Assembly: GCF_000425265.1 (NCBI RefSeq)
Contig: NZ_KE384342.1
Span: 942,557-1,006,556 of the forward strand
Source: Maridesulfovibrio zosterae DSM 11974
GTDB lineage: Bacteria > Desulfobacterota > Desulfovibrionia > Desulfovibrionales > Desulfovibrionaceae
Length of the DNA stretch: 64,000 nucleotides
Direction: 5' to 3'
The notes beneath the pieces are model-generated. The model was given only the letters and a program-made list of their open reading frames with translations, did no database searches and had not been told where the DNA came from. A program made the translations under genes and the position numbers. How positions within the stretch are numbered: position 1 is the first letter of the stretch; each line of letters begins with the position of its first letter. Of the stretch, positions 37,184-45,816 are shown piece by piece.

Positions 37184-38581
37184 TTAACCAAGTGCCTGAG
37201 AAACAGTTTCTGCTGCAAGCTTATATTCTTCCCGCGAAAGGGTACGCGGGTCAAGACAGAATGCATCTAATTCAATTCTTGCCACCAGAGGCGGTTCTGT
37301 TGAGAGCAGACGCTCTTTAAGTAACTCAACAGAGATATTATTCTGCGGAACAACGGTAACCAGAAAAGTTTTCAAATCCTGCTCTGGAAAAGCGCCACCA
37401 CCCACACGGGACACGCCTTCACGTACTCCGATGATAACCTTCTCACCCAGTACACGCCGCATAACACGGGCCAGAGACTGAGCCTGAGCTTTAAGATTTT
37501 CCGGTTTCTCGGTAATCATGCGTACAGTTGGAACCTCACGCATCGCAGTTTCAGGATCAAGGTATAGACGCAAAGTAGCTTCAAGAGCTGCCAGTGTCAT
37601 TTTATCGATCCGCACAGCCCGGTTAAGCGGATTTTTCTTAATCATGTCTATATACTTTTTACTGCCGACAATGATTCCCGCCTGCGGTCCACCCAGAACT
37701 TTATCTCCTGAAAATGAAACCACATCTACGCCCTCGGCAACAACTTCCTGTACAGTCGGTTCACGCATAAGCCCTAAACCTGAAAAATTGGTCAGATTAC
37801 CGCTGCCAAGATCTTCATATACGGGAAGTTCATATTTTCGGCCGAGTTCTGCCAGTTCACCGCCTGAGACTTCCTTGGTAAACCCGATCACTCTGAAATT
37901 TGAAGTATGCACTTTCATGAGCAGTGCAGTCTCTTCATTTATGGCATTCTCATAATCATGCAGATGAGTGCGGTTGGTAGCCCCGACCTCACGTAAAACT
38001 GCCCCGCTCTTGGTCATGACATCAGGTATTCTGAAAGACCCGCCGATCTCAACCAGCTGTCCGCGCGAAACAACAGCTTCACGACCTTTTGCAAGGGTTT
38101 CAAGGGTAATTAAGACAGCAGAAGCATTATTGTTAACCACCAGAGCAGCTTCAGCACCGGTAATTTCGCAGATCAGCTTCTCAACATGACTGTAACGGCT
38201 GCCCCGCTCTCCGGTCTTAAGATCAAATTCAAGATTGGAATAACAGGCACAAGCCTCCGTCACGGCTTTAACTGCCGATTCTGCCAGCAGAGAACGCCCA
38301 AGATTGGTATGCACAACAACTCCGGTAGCATTAAGCACCCTGCGAAAATGAGGTTTAGCACCGGCGCGCACATGACAGGCCAGACGGGGAAAAATATTTT
38401 CACTGGAAAGCTGCTTTTCCTCCGTAATAATGCCGCCTTTGATTTCCTCACGGCAGACATCAAGAAAACCATTAACCAGATCACGTGACAACGCACGTGG
38501 CAGACCATCAATTACACCCTCTTCCTCCAATTTGTTCAGGACGGAATCAACAGAGGGCAGATATTTAAAAAGATTGGACAA
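37184..38581 (-). CDS. selA: L-seryl-tRNA(Sec) selenium transferase
   Basis: A 465-residue PLP enzyme that converts seryl-tRNA(Sec) to selenocysteyl-tRNA(Sec) using selenophosphate. The PLP lysine is Lys294 in VVSFSGDKVLGGPQAG. The N-terminal block FRRVLNATGVVVHTNLGRS near 79-97 is a strong family signature. The start is TTG at 38581, with GGAGG 7 bases upstream. That ribosome site lies inside a 13-base motif shared with the selB upstream element (see repeats). The M18 peptidase gene follows 45 bases later. Confidence 0.95.
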   Translation of the reverse strand: MSNLFKYLPSVDSVLNKLEEEGVIDGLPRALSRDLVNGFLDVCREEIKGGIITEEKQLSSENIFPRLACHVRAGAKPHFRRVLNATGVVVHTNLGRSLLAESAVKAVTEACACYSNLEFDLKTGERGSRYSHVEKLICEITGAEAALVVNNNASAVLITLETLAKGREAVVSRGQLVEIGGSFRIPDVMTKSGAVLREVGATNRTHLHDYENAINEETALLMKVHTSNFRVIGFTKEVSGGELAELGRKYELPVYEDLGSGNLTNFSGLGLMREPTVQEVVAEGVDVVSFSGDKVLGGPQAGIIVGSKKYIDMIKKNPLNRAVRIDKMTLAALEATLRLYLDPETAMREVPTVRMITEKPENLKAQAQSLARVMRRVLGEKVIIGVREGVSRVGGGAFPEQDLKTFLVTVVPQNNISVELLKERLLSTEPPLVARIELDAFCLDPRTLSREEYKLAAETVSQALG

Positions 38582-38586
38582 AGAAT

Positions 38587-38625
38587 GCCTCCGGCGGCCC
38601 TTCCGGTAAACCTTTAAAGGGTCCA
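38587..38625. repeat. Second copy of the GCCTCCGGCGGCC motif, upstream of selA
   Basis: The 13-mer GCCTCCGGCGGCC (38587-38599) is identical to 35535-35547. A palindrome CCTTTAAAGG follows at 38611-38620. Its minus-strand reading carries the GGAGG used by selA. Confidence 0.6.
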
Positions 38626-38704
38626 GATTTAATATTAAACAATAATTTTGCTTTTAAACCGTATAAAAAAACAATCTATCTATTACGAACAATTTCTCAC
38701 AAAA

Positions 38705-39919
38705 CTATTTTTTTAAAAATTCTGGATATCTTGTATAAAAAGCTGCGAGTAAATACAAGGAACCGCAGACTAGTACTGTTTTTTCATCAGAACCTAAAAG
38801 AGACAATGCTTCATCAATATTTGCAGCCGCTTTTGAACTGTTTCCAAGGGCCTCGGCAAGCTCTTTATACAGAAACGCCCGTTCGTTACCGGGTATGCCG
38901 CAAGCGATCACAGGGCCGTCAGTCAAACGGAAAAGAGTTTCCTTCACAGGCTGAAGATTTTTATCTTTCATACAACCGAAGATTATTGCATCAGGTTTAG
39001 TTGCTGAGCTGGAAAGTTCTTTTTCAAGAGCCATGAATGCGTGTGTATTATGAGCACCGTCCAGTATAAATGTACGGTCAGATTTTATTGTCTGCAAACG
39101 TCCGGCAATAAAAGCCTGTTCAACTCCCACACGCACTGACTGCTCATTAAATTCAAGTCCACCTTTTTCGCAAAAAAGACGCCATGCGCAACAGGCCAGA
39201 TGTGCATTCTGCTTTTGATGCTCACCGGAAAGAGCCGGTTTTAAATCAGCAACACATTGCAACTTATCTGTAAAATTTAATTTGCAATTAAGCTCAGCTG
39301 CCCGTGATTTAAGAACCTTCAGAGCTTCAGGAACCTGAGCGGAAGTGACAGCAAGGCCATTTTGCCGCATGGCATCGGCTTTATCCGCTGCTATAAGCTC
39401 AATGGTTGATCCGAGGAGCTTTTCATGGTCAAGACCTATAGGGGCAAAAACAGTGAGGTCAGGATCAACTGTATTGGTAGCGTCAAAGCGACCTCCAAGT
39501 CCGGCCTCCATTACGGCAAGGTCGACTCCTTTATTCTTAAATATCACCAATGCCATACAGGTCAGCAGCTCAAAGTAAGTAAGCCCGGCATCAGGAACAA
39601 TCTCCATCACCTGATTAGCCGCCTCGCACCACTCATCTTCTGAAAGCATAGCCGAGTTTATTGTTACGCGTTCACGGGGAGTAATGAAATGCGGTGATGT
39701 ATAGGTTCCGACCTTGAGTCCTGACTGCTGCGCAATTGATGATATATATGATGAAGTTGACCCCTTACCATTCGTCCCGACAACATGGATCACCGGAAAG
39801 CTGTTTTTTCCGCCCCAGTTGCGTACAAACTCTTCCATTCTGCCAAGGCTTAAATCCATATGAAACAGCCCAAGCTCATCCAAATAACGGCTAAATTTAA
39901 AATAATTACTAAATTTCAA
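38705..39919 (-). CDS. folC: Folylpolyglutamate synthase/dihydrofolate synthase
   Basis: A 404-residue Mur-ligase-like enzyme that adds glutamate to dihydropteroate or folates. The P-loop GTNGKGS is at 48-54, and the FolC signature SPHFITPRERVTIN and EAGLGGRFDATN follow. The C-terminal Mur ligase domain contains FILDGAHNTHAF. The start is a TTG at 39919 preceded by AAGGAAAA. selA lies 123 bases downstream. tRNA-Arg is divergent from it. Confidence 0.93.
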   Translation of the reverse strand: MKFSNYFKFSRYLDELGLFHMDLSLGRMEEFVRNWGGKNSFPVIHVVGTNGKGSTSSYISSIAQQSGLKVGTYTSPHFITPRERVTINSAMLSEDEWCEAANQVMEIVPDAGLTYFELLTCMALVIFKNKGVDLAVMEAGLGGRFDATNTVDPDLTVFAPIGLDHEKLLGSTIELIAADKADAMRQNGLAVTSAQVPEALKVLKSRAAELNCKLNFTDKLQCVADLKPALSGEHQKQNAHLACCAWRLFCEKGGLEFNEQSVRVGVEQAFIAGRLQTIKSDRTFILDGAHNTHAFMALEKELSSSATKPDAIIFGCMKDKNLQPVKETLFRLTDGPVIACGIPGNERAFLYKELAEALGNSSKAAANIDEALSLLGSDEKTVLVCGSLYLLAAFYTRYPEFLKK

Positions 39920-39938
39920 CTTTTTTCCTTTTTTTTAC

Positions 39939-39965
39939 TTGACCGCAATCTACGGTTTGTATAAA
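39939..39965 (+). promoter_or_regulatory. Promoter of tRNA-Arg
   Basis: TTGACC at 39939-39944 and TATAAA at 39960-39965. The 15-base spacer is short, but the pair lies 15 bases before the tRNA, and the -35 is the same as that of tRNA-His. Confidence 0.55.
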
Positions 39966-39980
39966 AGAAGCATCTCTTGA

Positions 39981-40057
39981 GCGGCAGTAGCTCAGTTGGA
40001 TAGAGCAACGGCCTTCTAAGCCGTTGGCCGAGAGTTCGAATCTTTCCTGCCGCACCA
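39981..40057 (+). tRNA. tRNA-Arg (anticodon TCT)
   Basis: Acceptor GCGGCAG/CTGCCGC, anticodon stem ACGGC/GCCGT with loop CTTCTAA (anticodon TCT), T-arm GAGAG/CTTTC, encoded CCA. It reads AGA/AGG codons. Confidence 0.95.
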
Positions 40058-40066
40058 AGCATATTC

Positions 40067-40102
40067 AAAGGCTTACGACTTAAACGTTGTAAGCCTTTTT
40101 TT
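40067..40102 (+). terminator. Terminator after tRNA-Arg
   Basis: AAAGGCTTAC (40067-40076) pairs with GTAAGCCTTT (40089-40098), followed by T residues. Confidence 0.85.
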
Positions 40103-40199
40103 GCGTGCTTTGATCATCCCACACATAGGGTAAAAATCATTCACATATTCAGGGAGCATAAAAAAACATATTTTCTTCTGCGGGCTGCAAAGTACACAA

Positions 40200-40310
40200 C
40201 TACTTAAATGGATTCAAGAGATAAACGTTGCCATGATCTATGCGATTTTCATCGATTGTTTGTGGGATATGCGTAACTAAGATTAAAAATTGGATTACTA
40301 TTATCAATCG
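40200..40310 (-). pseudogene. Possible short coding remnant in decayed stretch
   Basis: On the minus strand a 36-codon frame ends at TAG 40200-40202 and reads THIPQTIDENRIDHGNVYLL near its end, a protein-like composition. An overlapping frame reads FNDILDLKKIIPIDN, as if a frameshift broke one gene. No start codon or ribosome site. May be chance. Confidence 0.25.
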
Positions 40311-40429
40311 GAATAATTTTCTTTAAATCCAGTATATCATTAAATTTGGAAGTTATCCTGCTTGTTTAAATCTGGTACTCGGGTGGAGATATTTTTTAAT
40401 TTTTTATAATTATTCTGGCATGTTCTAGA

Positions 40430-40627
40430 TTATTCAAAATCATGATCAAAAATATTTATATTAAAGTGCGACTTCAATTCTCGATAAGCTCTCAGTTCAT
40501 TTTGAAAATACAGATCCTTGCTAAACATCGCACTATTCCATTCACTTACTTTCCTGTACATCGTTTATATCTCAGCCCACTTCCCCGTGGACATAGCCCA
40601 TATATTCCAGTCTGATGAGTAGTTATT
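40430..40627 (-). pseudogene. Decayed C-terminal gene fragment
   Basis: On the minus strand a frame ends at TAA (40430-40432). It reads WNIWAMSTGKWAEI, a stop at 40565-40567, then TMYRKVSEWNSAMFSKD and LYFQNELRAYRELKSHF, before the natural end. The composition is protein-like on both sides of the stop, and the frame is closed upstream by another stop at 40628. This looks like the C-terminus of a lost gene, perhaps linked to the glycosyltransferases beside it. The family was not recognised. Confidence 0.4.
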
Positions 40628-40739
40628 TTAAAGTCTTAAATCCCCTCTCATATTTTGAAACGAGAGTATCTTGAAGCGAGACTATGTATTATATAAATAC
40701 ATTCGGTCAACCTAACCCGCCCAACATAAGTTGGCACAT

Positions 40740-41480
40740 CTAAAATTTATCAAAGTCTCTACAAAGAGTAAGCTCATCTTTAAGGAGAATTTTATAGTCA
40801 TTACCAAGACGCTTTGTCATATATTCGGACTCAAAATGGGATGCAGTGTCAAGAAACCCTATCTCATTTTTAGCAGTACTATGGTAGATATGCCTCATCA
40901 CAACCTGATGATCTACTACAACAGGACATCCGGCCCGGTGCAATGCAAGGGTATTCCACACATCAACTCCATAACCGTATGGGTTGCCTTCGTAGTCCAA
41001 GCCTCCGATACTTTTGAGGCTTTCAATCCGAAACAAGGGGGCGATACCGTCAATATACGGAACAATGGAATACTGCATTTCAGGCTTTTCAATCATTTGC
41101 GGATGATATTGATTTTTGTATGTAGAGGGAGAATAAACTCCTACTGGTCCGAAACGCGAATCAAGAAGCTCAAGACGCTTCCAGGCACGCTGTATATGCG
41201 GAGACTTTGAGCCGAACAATATATCGTTATTAAGAAACCAAAGATGACTGTACCCCATGTCACTGAATTTGTTCAGACAATAATCTAAGGCACCGGCCCA
41301 ATAAATATTTTTTTCAAGTCTAAGCCATGAATCAGGAAAAGGACATGGAGCATGATTATCCAGAACGAAGATATTTTCGGCCCATTTGGGATCTGTTCTT
41401 TTGAGTTGTTCTTTCACTCTCGCAGTCAAATCAGGGTCACCATAGTGAAGAATAACAACAGCCAAACGCCTCTCCGACAT
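40740..41480 (-). CDS. GT2-like glycosyltransferase
   Basis: A 246-residue GT-A fold protein. The opening LAVVILHYGDPDLTARVKEQL is typical of family 2 glycosyltransferases, and HLWFLNNDILFG near 100-111 supplies an Asn-Asn-Asp metal/sugar motif. The block near VPYIDGIAPLFRIESLKSIGG contributes the acceptor side. AAGGAG precedes the ATG. It is divergent from a longer glycosyltransferase (41563), with an 82-base gap that must hold both promoters. The sugar and acceptor are unknown. Confidence 0.72.
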   Translation of the reverse strand: MSERRLAVVILHYGDPDLTARVKEQLKRTDPKWAENIFVLDNHAPCPFPDSWLRLEKNIYWAGALDYCLNKFSDMGYSHLWFLNNDILFGSKSPHIQRAWKRLELLDSRFGPVGVYSPSTYKNQYHPQMIEKPEMQYSIVPYIDGIAPLFRIESLKSIGGLDYEGNPYGYGVDVWNTLALHRAGCPVVVDHQVVMRHIYHSTAKNEIGFLDTASHFESEYMTKRLGNDYKILLKDELTLCRDFDKF

Positions 41481-41562
41481 AGTAAACTCCTTGAAAACAT
41501 ACGGGTTAACGAGTATAGTTATTTATTAAAAGCAACTGCTAAATATATCAAGGGCAATATAT

Positions 41563-43242
41563 ATGGAAACACTCTGGACAAGTCTTCCTCAAGAGCTAAC
41601 GGTAAACTTACTTGCCGGGGGCATTGGGCGCACACATCTAACCGAGATCGGCTACCAGTGTATTAAATTCAGCCAGACGGAAACCGATCAGCGTGCCCTG
41701 TACTACAGGCTTGCTTGTGAGACCATGCTGGCAGCATGGAACCATGACCCCTTAAATATCCAAAGCGCACAATTAGCAAGTTCCATACTGGGAGCAGACG
41801 CCCTTCAATCTCCAACAGGAAAAATGCTATCCCGCATAGCCAAAGAATCAAAACCGGTTAATTTAGCCCCGCAGGAGCAGCGTATACGCCGCCTGATTCA
41901 TCGGGGACTCCATGACGAAGCAGCAGACATACTTACCAGTCTGCTTGAAAATAATCCTGAAGGCATAGCGACTTTAAAATTAGCCCTTGAAATGCAGGAA
42001 TTATGTTTCGAAAAACCTTTCCGGACTTTGGCCAGAAGGCAACTTGAAAAAATGGACATAGAGGATATGAAACCTCTTCAACATTTTTTAGAAGCCAATA
42101 TGGCATTTGCACAGAAAAGATATGATCAGGCTGCAACTAAATATATCAAAACACTTAACTATGGAACTTTCCCGGAAGCTCGGGTGCGGCTTGCAGAATG
42201 TCTGCTGCGTACTGGTTTAAGAGATGATGCTATCAATGAATATGCCAAAGATATTTCAGACCGTCCTTGGTACATAAACAGCCTGCTGCGAACGTCAGAA
42301 CTACTTGAAAAAAGTGATCAGGAAAGCTGTAATCCTCCGGGAAAAGTCGCCATACTAATCTACAGTTACAACAAGGCAAAAGAACTGAATGCAACGCTTG
42401 AAGCCGTTTTTGCGGCCAGATATGAAAATACTTTCATCGCTGTTCTTGATAACGGAAGCACTGATAACACTGCTGCAGTAATTAATAAATGGGAAAGCAT
42501 ATCCAGGAGAAGAGGCGATCTTCCTATGAAACGCTTTGACCTGCATGTCAACATAGGAGCCCCGGCTGCACGTAACTGGCTGCTATACCACCCCCAAATA
42601 TCCAAAGCTGAATTTGCAGCTTTTCTTGATGATGATGCACTGCCTCCAACAGACTGGTTGCAGAAACTTGGAGCGGCTATCAACAGATACCCAGATGCCG
42701 GAGTATGGGGATGCAAAGTGGTAGATGCAAACTCATCACACAAATTACAAAGTGTGGACCTGCATTTAAAAGCAGGCTCAAAAGCAAAGAACGAATTAGG
42801 TTACCACTATCCCCAACTACGCCCTACGGACATTCATCACCAGACACAAGACTACGGACAATTCGACTACGTTCGCCCTTGTGTATCAGTTACCGGATGC
42901 TGCCATATTATGCGAATGTCTGATCTTGAAAAAATCGGAGGATTTGACATTAGATTCTCCCCGTCCCAATTCGATGACGTAGACCGGGATTTAAGACTCT
43001 GCCTGCAAAGAATGACGCCTGTATACCAGGGACATCTACGTGTAAGACACCTAAAATGCTCTGGAACATCCGGAACTGTCGATAAAAAATCAGCTGCATT
43101 GCAACTTGGAAACCAGTTGAGATTGGACATGAAATACCAACTCAATGACCTGCAAAAAATACGCACTAACGACTATGAAACAACCCTCTCTGATGCCATG
43201 CATAAGAGAAAAATTGTGCTGGATATTTTAAAAAAACAGTAA
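41563..43242 (+). CDS. Glycosyltransferase with N-terminal helical-repeat region
   Basis: A 559-residue protein. Residues 1-250 are alpha-helical with TPR-like repeats (EEAADILTSLLENNPEG-type helices, near 115-225). From about 261 a family 2 glycosyltransferase domain follows: VAILIYSYNKAKELNATLEA, then VLDNGSTDN at 294-302 and the metal motif DDD at 356-358 (FAAFLDDDALPP). The C-terminus has an LEKIGGFD block near 473-480 and an acidic DDVDRDLRL motif. No membrane segments or signal. Paired, divergently, with another glycosyltransferase. The target might be a flagellin, capsule or LPS. Confidence 0.75.
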   Translation: METLWTSLPQELTVNLLAGGIGRTHLTEIGYQCIKFSQTETDQRALYYRLACETMLAAWNHDPLNIQSAQLASSILGADALQSPTGKMLSRIAKESKPVNLAPQEQRIRRLIHRGLHDEAADILTSLLENNPEGIATLKLALEMQELCFEKPFRTLARRQLEKMDIEDMKPLQHFLEANMAFAQKRYDQAATKYIKTLNYGTFPEARVRLAECLLRTGLRDDAINEYAKDISDRPWYINSLLRTSELLEKSDQESCNPPGKVAILIYSYNKAKELNATLEAVFAARYENTFIAVLDNGSTDNTAAVINKWESISRRRGDLPMKRFDLHVNIGAPAARNWLLYHPQISKAEFAAFLDDDALPPTDWLQKLGAAINRYPDAGVWGCKVVDANSSHKLQSVDLHLKAGSKAKNELGYHYPQLRPTDIHHQTQDYGQFDYVRPCVSVTGCCHIMRMSDLEKIGGFDIRFSPSQFDDVDRDLRLCLQRMTPVYQGHLRVRHLKCSGTSGTVDKKSAALQLGNQLRLDMKYQLNDLQKIRTNDYETTLSDAMHKRKIVLDILKKQ

Positions 43243-43526
43243 AAAGCCACGGGCCGAAATCAAAAATCCCATGCATTTCACATAAGCCTTTGCCGGGCTA
43301 GCATCCATGTTCCACCTTTTGATCTTGCAACAACCTGAAATATCCAGCTATTTGGAATAATAAAATTAATAATAGAGCAATGCGCCCTATGAGTTTTAAA
43401 AAGCACGGGCGCTCTTAAGCTGGACTGGGCTAAATAATAAAATTAAGCTTGGACCAGTTTTAAAATACGCATATTATAAACAAACTGACAAAGTTTTTAT
43501 CACTATCCAATCGAACAGGATTTCAA

Positions 43527-45230
43527 ATGAGAATTTATAGAAATTTATATGTAAGCATCATGCTTGCCGGTCTTTTACTGCTTTCGGCCAATATCGTTTT
43601 TGCAGAAAGTGAAAGCATCACCAGCGCTGCAAATATTGAAAGTGCGGAAATAACGGCCAGTGCATTTCAAAATCCAGCTCAGGCAGAGACTCTTGCAAAC
43701 CTGCTGCAATACAAATCGGAATTGAAAAGTCAGCTTAAAGCTGCAAAAAAAGTACGGAAAAATATTACGCATCCAGTAGATAAAGAAGCTATTTCCGCCA
43801 AAATAAACGATCTTAAAAACCAACTTAGAAAAGTTCATCAAAACTTTGTGAAAGTTGCTACAGGAATTGATTCATCTGTTTTCAATGAAGAAATACAACA
43901 ACATTTCCAATGGCAGGAAGAAATTGAAACTTTAATTAAACCTCTCTTTAACGAACTAAAAGAGATGACCAAAAGACCTCGCCAGATAGAGCGTCTAAAA
44001 TCAAGAGTTGCATATTTTGAAAGCAGGCTGCCAAGTGCAAATGAAGCTGTAGCAAACATCGATAAACTTATATCCGCCGCCAAATCCGAACAGCTCAAAG
44101 AGGAGCTGCAAAGACTTAAAATTGAATTTGAAAAAAAGAAGACCAATATCAATAATCAGCTTGATGTTGCCCATTTTGAGCTGAACGAACTGCAAAAAGA
44201 AAAAAAATCGTTCTATGAATCGACAATGAAAGTGATGGCGGTTTTCTTTAAAAGCCGTGGTAAGAATATTTTCATTGCGCTGTTAACCTTTATCGGTGTT
44301 TTTCTTGCCTTCAGACTTTTTGATCGTGGATTCAGAAGAATTCATCCAGCTTTTAAAACAAAAGAACGTCCATTTTACATACGCCTTATTGAAGTAGTTC
44401 TACTCTTCATGACGGTTATGGTGGCGACTGTTGCTTCTCTTTTTACTCTTTATATTTCAGGCGACTGGTTTTTGTTAAGCATCGCTTTCATTTTCTTGAT
44501 CGGTGCGCTCTGGACTGCCAGAGAAGGCTTTACCCGCTACTATGAACAGGTAAAACTGATCTTGAACTTAGGATCTGTACGTGAAAATGAGCGAATTATT
44601 CATAATGGTGTTCCATGGGAAGTTGAAAGGCTGCAACTTTTCACCAAACTGAGAAACCCGGCGCTGAACCCGAGTGTAATAAGACTTCCTATTGAAAAGC
44701 TTTCAGGCCAGATTTCACGTTCATTCAGCAGTAACGAGCCTTGGTTTCCCTGCCGCGTTGATGACTGGGTAATCCTTTCTGACGGCACCCGCGGAAAGGT
44801 CATCAGCCAGTCTCCTGATATGGTCGAACTGATCCAGCGCGGTGGAACGTATGTGACATATCAGACTCAGGATTTTCTGGGCCTCAGCCCAAAGAATCTC
44901 TCACGTAATTTCCGCTTGAAATCTGTTTTCGGTATTGATTACGCACATCAGGCGGAAAGCACCAATTCAATTCTTGTTCAGGCAAAAGAATTCATTGAAG
45001 TTAAGCTTCAGGAAGATGGATATGAAAAGCATGTTCTGAGTCTCAAGGTTGAATTTGAGTCAGCCGGAGCGTCATCATTAAACATTGTAATTATCGTTGA
45101 TTTCAATGGAAGTGTTGCCGAACTTTATGGTCGCTTAAACAGAGCCTTGCAACGCTATAGTGTTGACGCCTGTACCAAGTTCGGATGGAACATACCATTT
45201 GATCAGCTCGTTGTTCATAAAGCTCAATAG
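43527..45230 (+). CDS. Exported/membrane MscS-like protein with long coiled coil
   Basis: A 567-residue protein. An N-terminal signal sequence (about 1-26) is followed by a coiled coil (about 55-235, rich in KxxL/E heptads). Three membrane spans lie near 247-266, 286-313 and 315-335, and a C-terminal soluble domain follows. The soluble part contains VRENERIIHNGVPWEVERL, which resembles the MscS beta domain, and a late VKLQEDGYEK block. The classical Gly/Ala-rich MscS pore helix is not evident, so channel activity is not certain. A terminator follows. Alternative: a non-channel member of the MscS superfamily. Confidence 0.6.
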   Translation: MRIYRNLYVSIMLAGLLLLSANIVFAESESITSAANIESAEITASAFQNPAQAETLANLLQYKSELKSQLKAAKKVRKNITHPVDKEAISAKINDLKNQLRKVHQNFVKVATGIDSSVFNEEIQQHFQWQEEIETLIKPLFNELKEMTKRPRQIERLKSRVAYFESRLPSANEAVANIDKLISAAKSEQLKEELQRLKIEFEKKKTNINNQLDVAHFELNELQKEKKSFYESTMKVMAVFFKSRGKNIFIALLTFIGVFLAFRLFDRGFRRIHPAFKTKERPFYIRLIEVVLLFMTVMVATVASLFTLYISGDWFLLSIAFIFLIGALWTAREGFTRYYEQVKLILNLGSVRENERIIHNGVPWEVERLQLFTKLRNPALNPSVIRLPIEKLSGQISRSFSSNEPWFPCRVDDWVILSDGTRGKVISQSPDMVELIQRGGTYVTYQTQDFLGLSPKNLSRNFRLKSVFGIDYAHQAESTNSILVQAKEFIEVKLQEDGYEKHVLSLKVEFESAGASSLNIVIIVDFNGSVAELYGRLNRALQRYSVDACTKFGWNIPFDQLVVHKAQ

Positions 45231-45246
45231 CCGGTTAAAACTCAAT

Positions 45247-45283
45247 AAAAAAGGTTCACAGGTAATGCCCGTGAACCTTTTTT
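45247..45283. terminator. Bidirectional terminator between MscS-like and exported-protein genes
   Basis: AAAAAAGGTTCAC pairs with GTGAACCTTTTTT around an 11-base loop. It ends both convergent units. Confidence 0.9.
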
Positions 45284-45345
45284 AGATAAAAATCAGCTGA
45301 ATATTATTTCTAAAATTCAGTTTACCGATGATAAATAATAATTCT

Positions 45346-45816
45346 TTACCACTTTTCCTTGTCATGGCTTTTAGCTGTATCCGGCCTATCAATTTTGTCA
45401 TCATCAAATGTCTCACCACGGATAGTTGTCCCTTGAGTCTCTTCAAGTTCATATCTGGGTGAAAAAAAATTAATCCGATCATAAACACTGTGCCAAAACC
45501 CCTGCTGTGCATCATCACGAACACAGCTGACCTCTGTCGGTTCATTGACTGTAACCGGAGAACAGTCATTGGAACTGTATTCCAAAATAACGCAATCTTT
45601 TTTCAGTGGAATCAGGTAGTCACCATTTTGAACAGGCATATCCTGATATAGACTGTTAACCGTCCGGCCCCCGCGGTGAAGTTCATATGCATCTGAAGGA
45701 GCAGTATCCCAGCTGTCCACATGTACGTATCCGACTGCCCCTCCGGCAGCAGCAAGAGAAATAAAACCTAAGATACAGATCAAAAATATTATGGCAGAAA
45801 AGGTATATTTACTCAC
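45346..45816 (-). CDS. Small exported protein, partner of CHASE2 gene
   Basis: A 156-residue protein. An N-terminal hydrophobic stretch (about 6-24, ending AAAGGAVGY) is a signal peptide or anchor. The mature part holds three Cys residues (near 74, 84, 98) and an Asp/Lys-rich end. No family was recognised; a FecR-like role was considered because FecR and CHASE2 genes are often neighbours, but the sequence does not clearly support it. The start is GTG at 45816, overlapping the CHASE2 stop by one base, with GGAGG upstream. The two are translationally coupled. Confidence 0.6.
   Translation of the reverse strand: MSKYTFSAIIFLICILGFISLAAAGGAVGYVHVDSWDTAPSDAYELHRGGRTVNSLYQDMPVQNGDYLIPLKKDCVILEYSSNDCSPVTVNEPTEVSCVRDDAQQGFWHSVYDRINFFSPRYELEETQGTTIRGETFDDDKIDRPDTAKSHDKEKW

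Noticed and set aside
39981..40057. A tRNA-Sec (selC) near the selenium genes
   Set aside because: The tRNA has a normal 7-bp acceptor and short variable arm with anticodon TCT, so it is tRNA-Arg.
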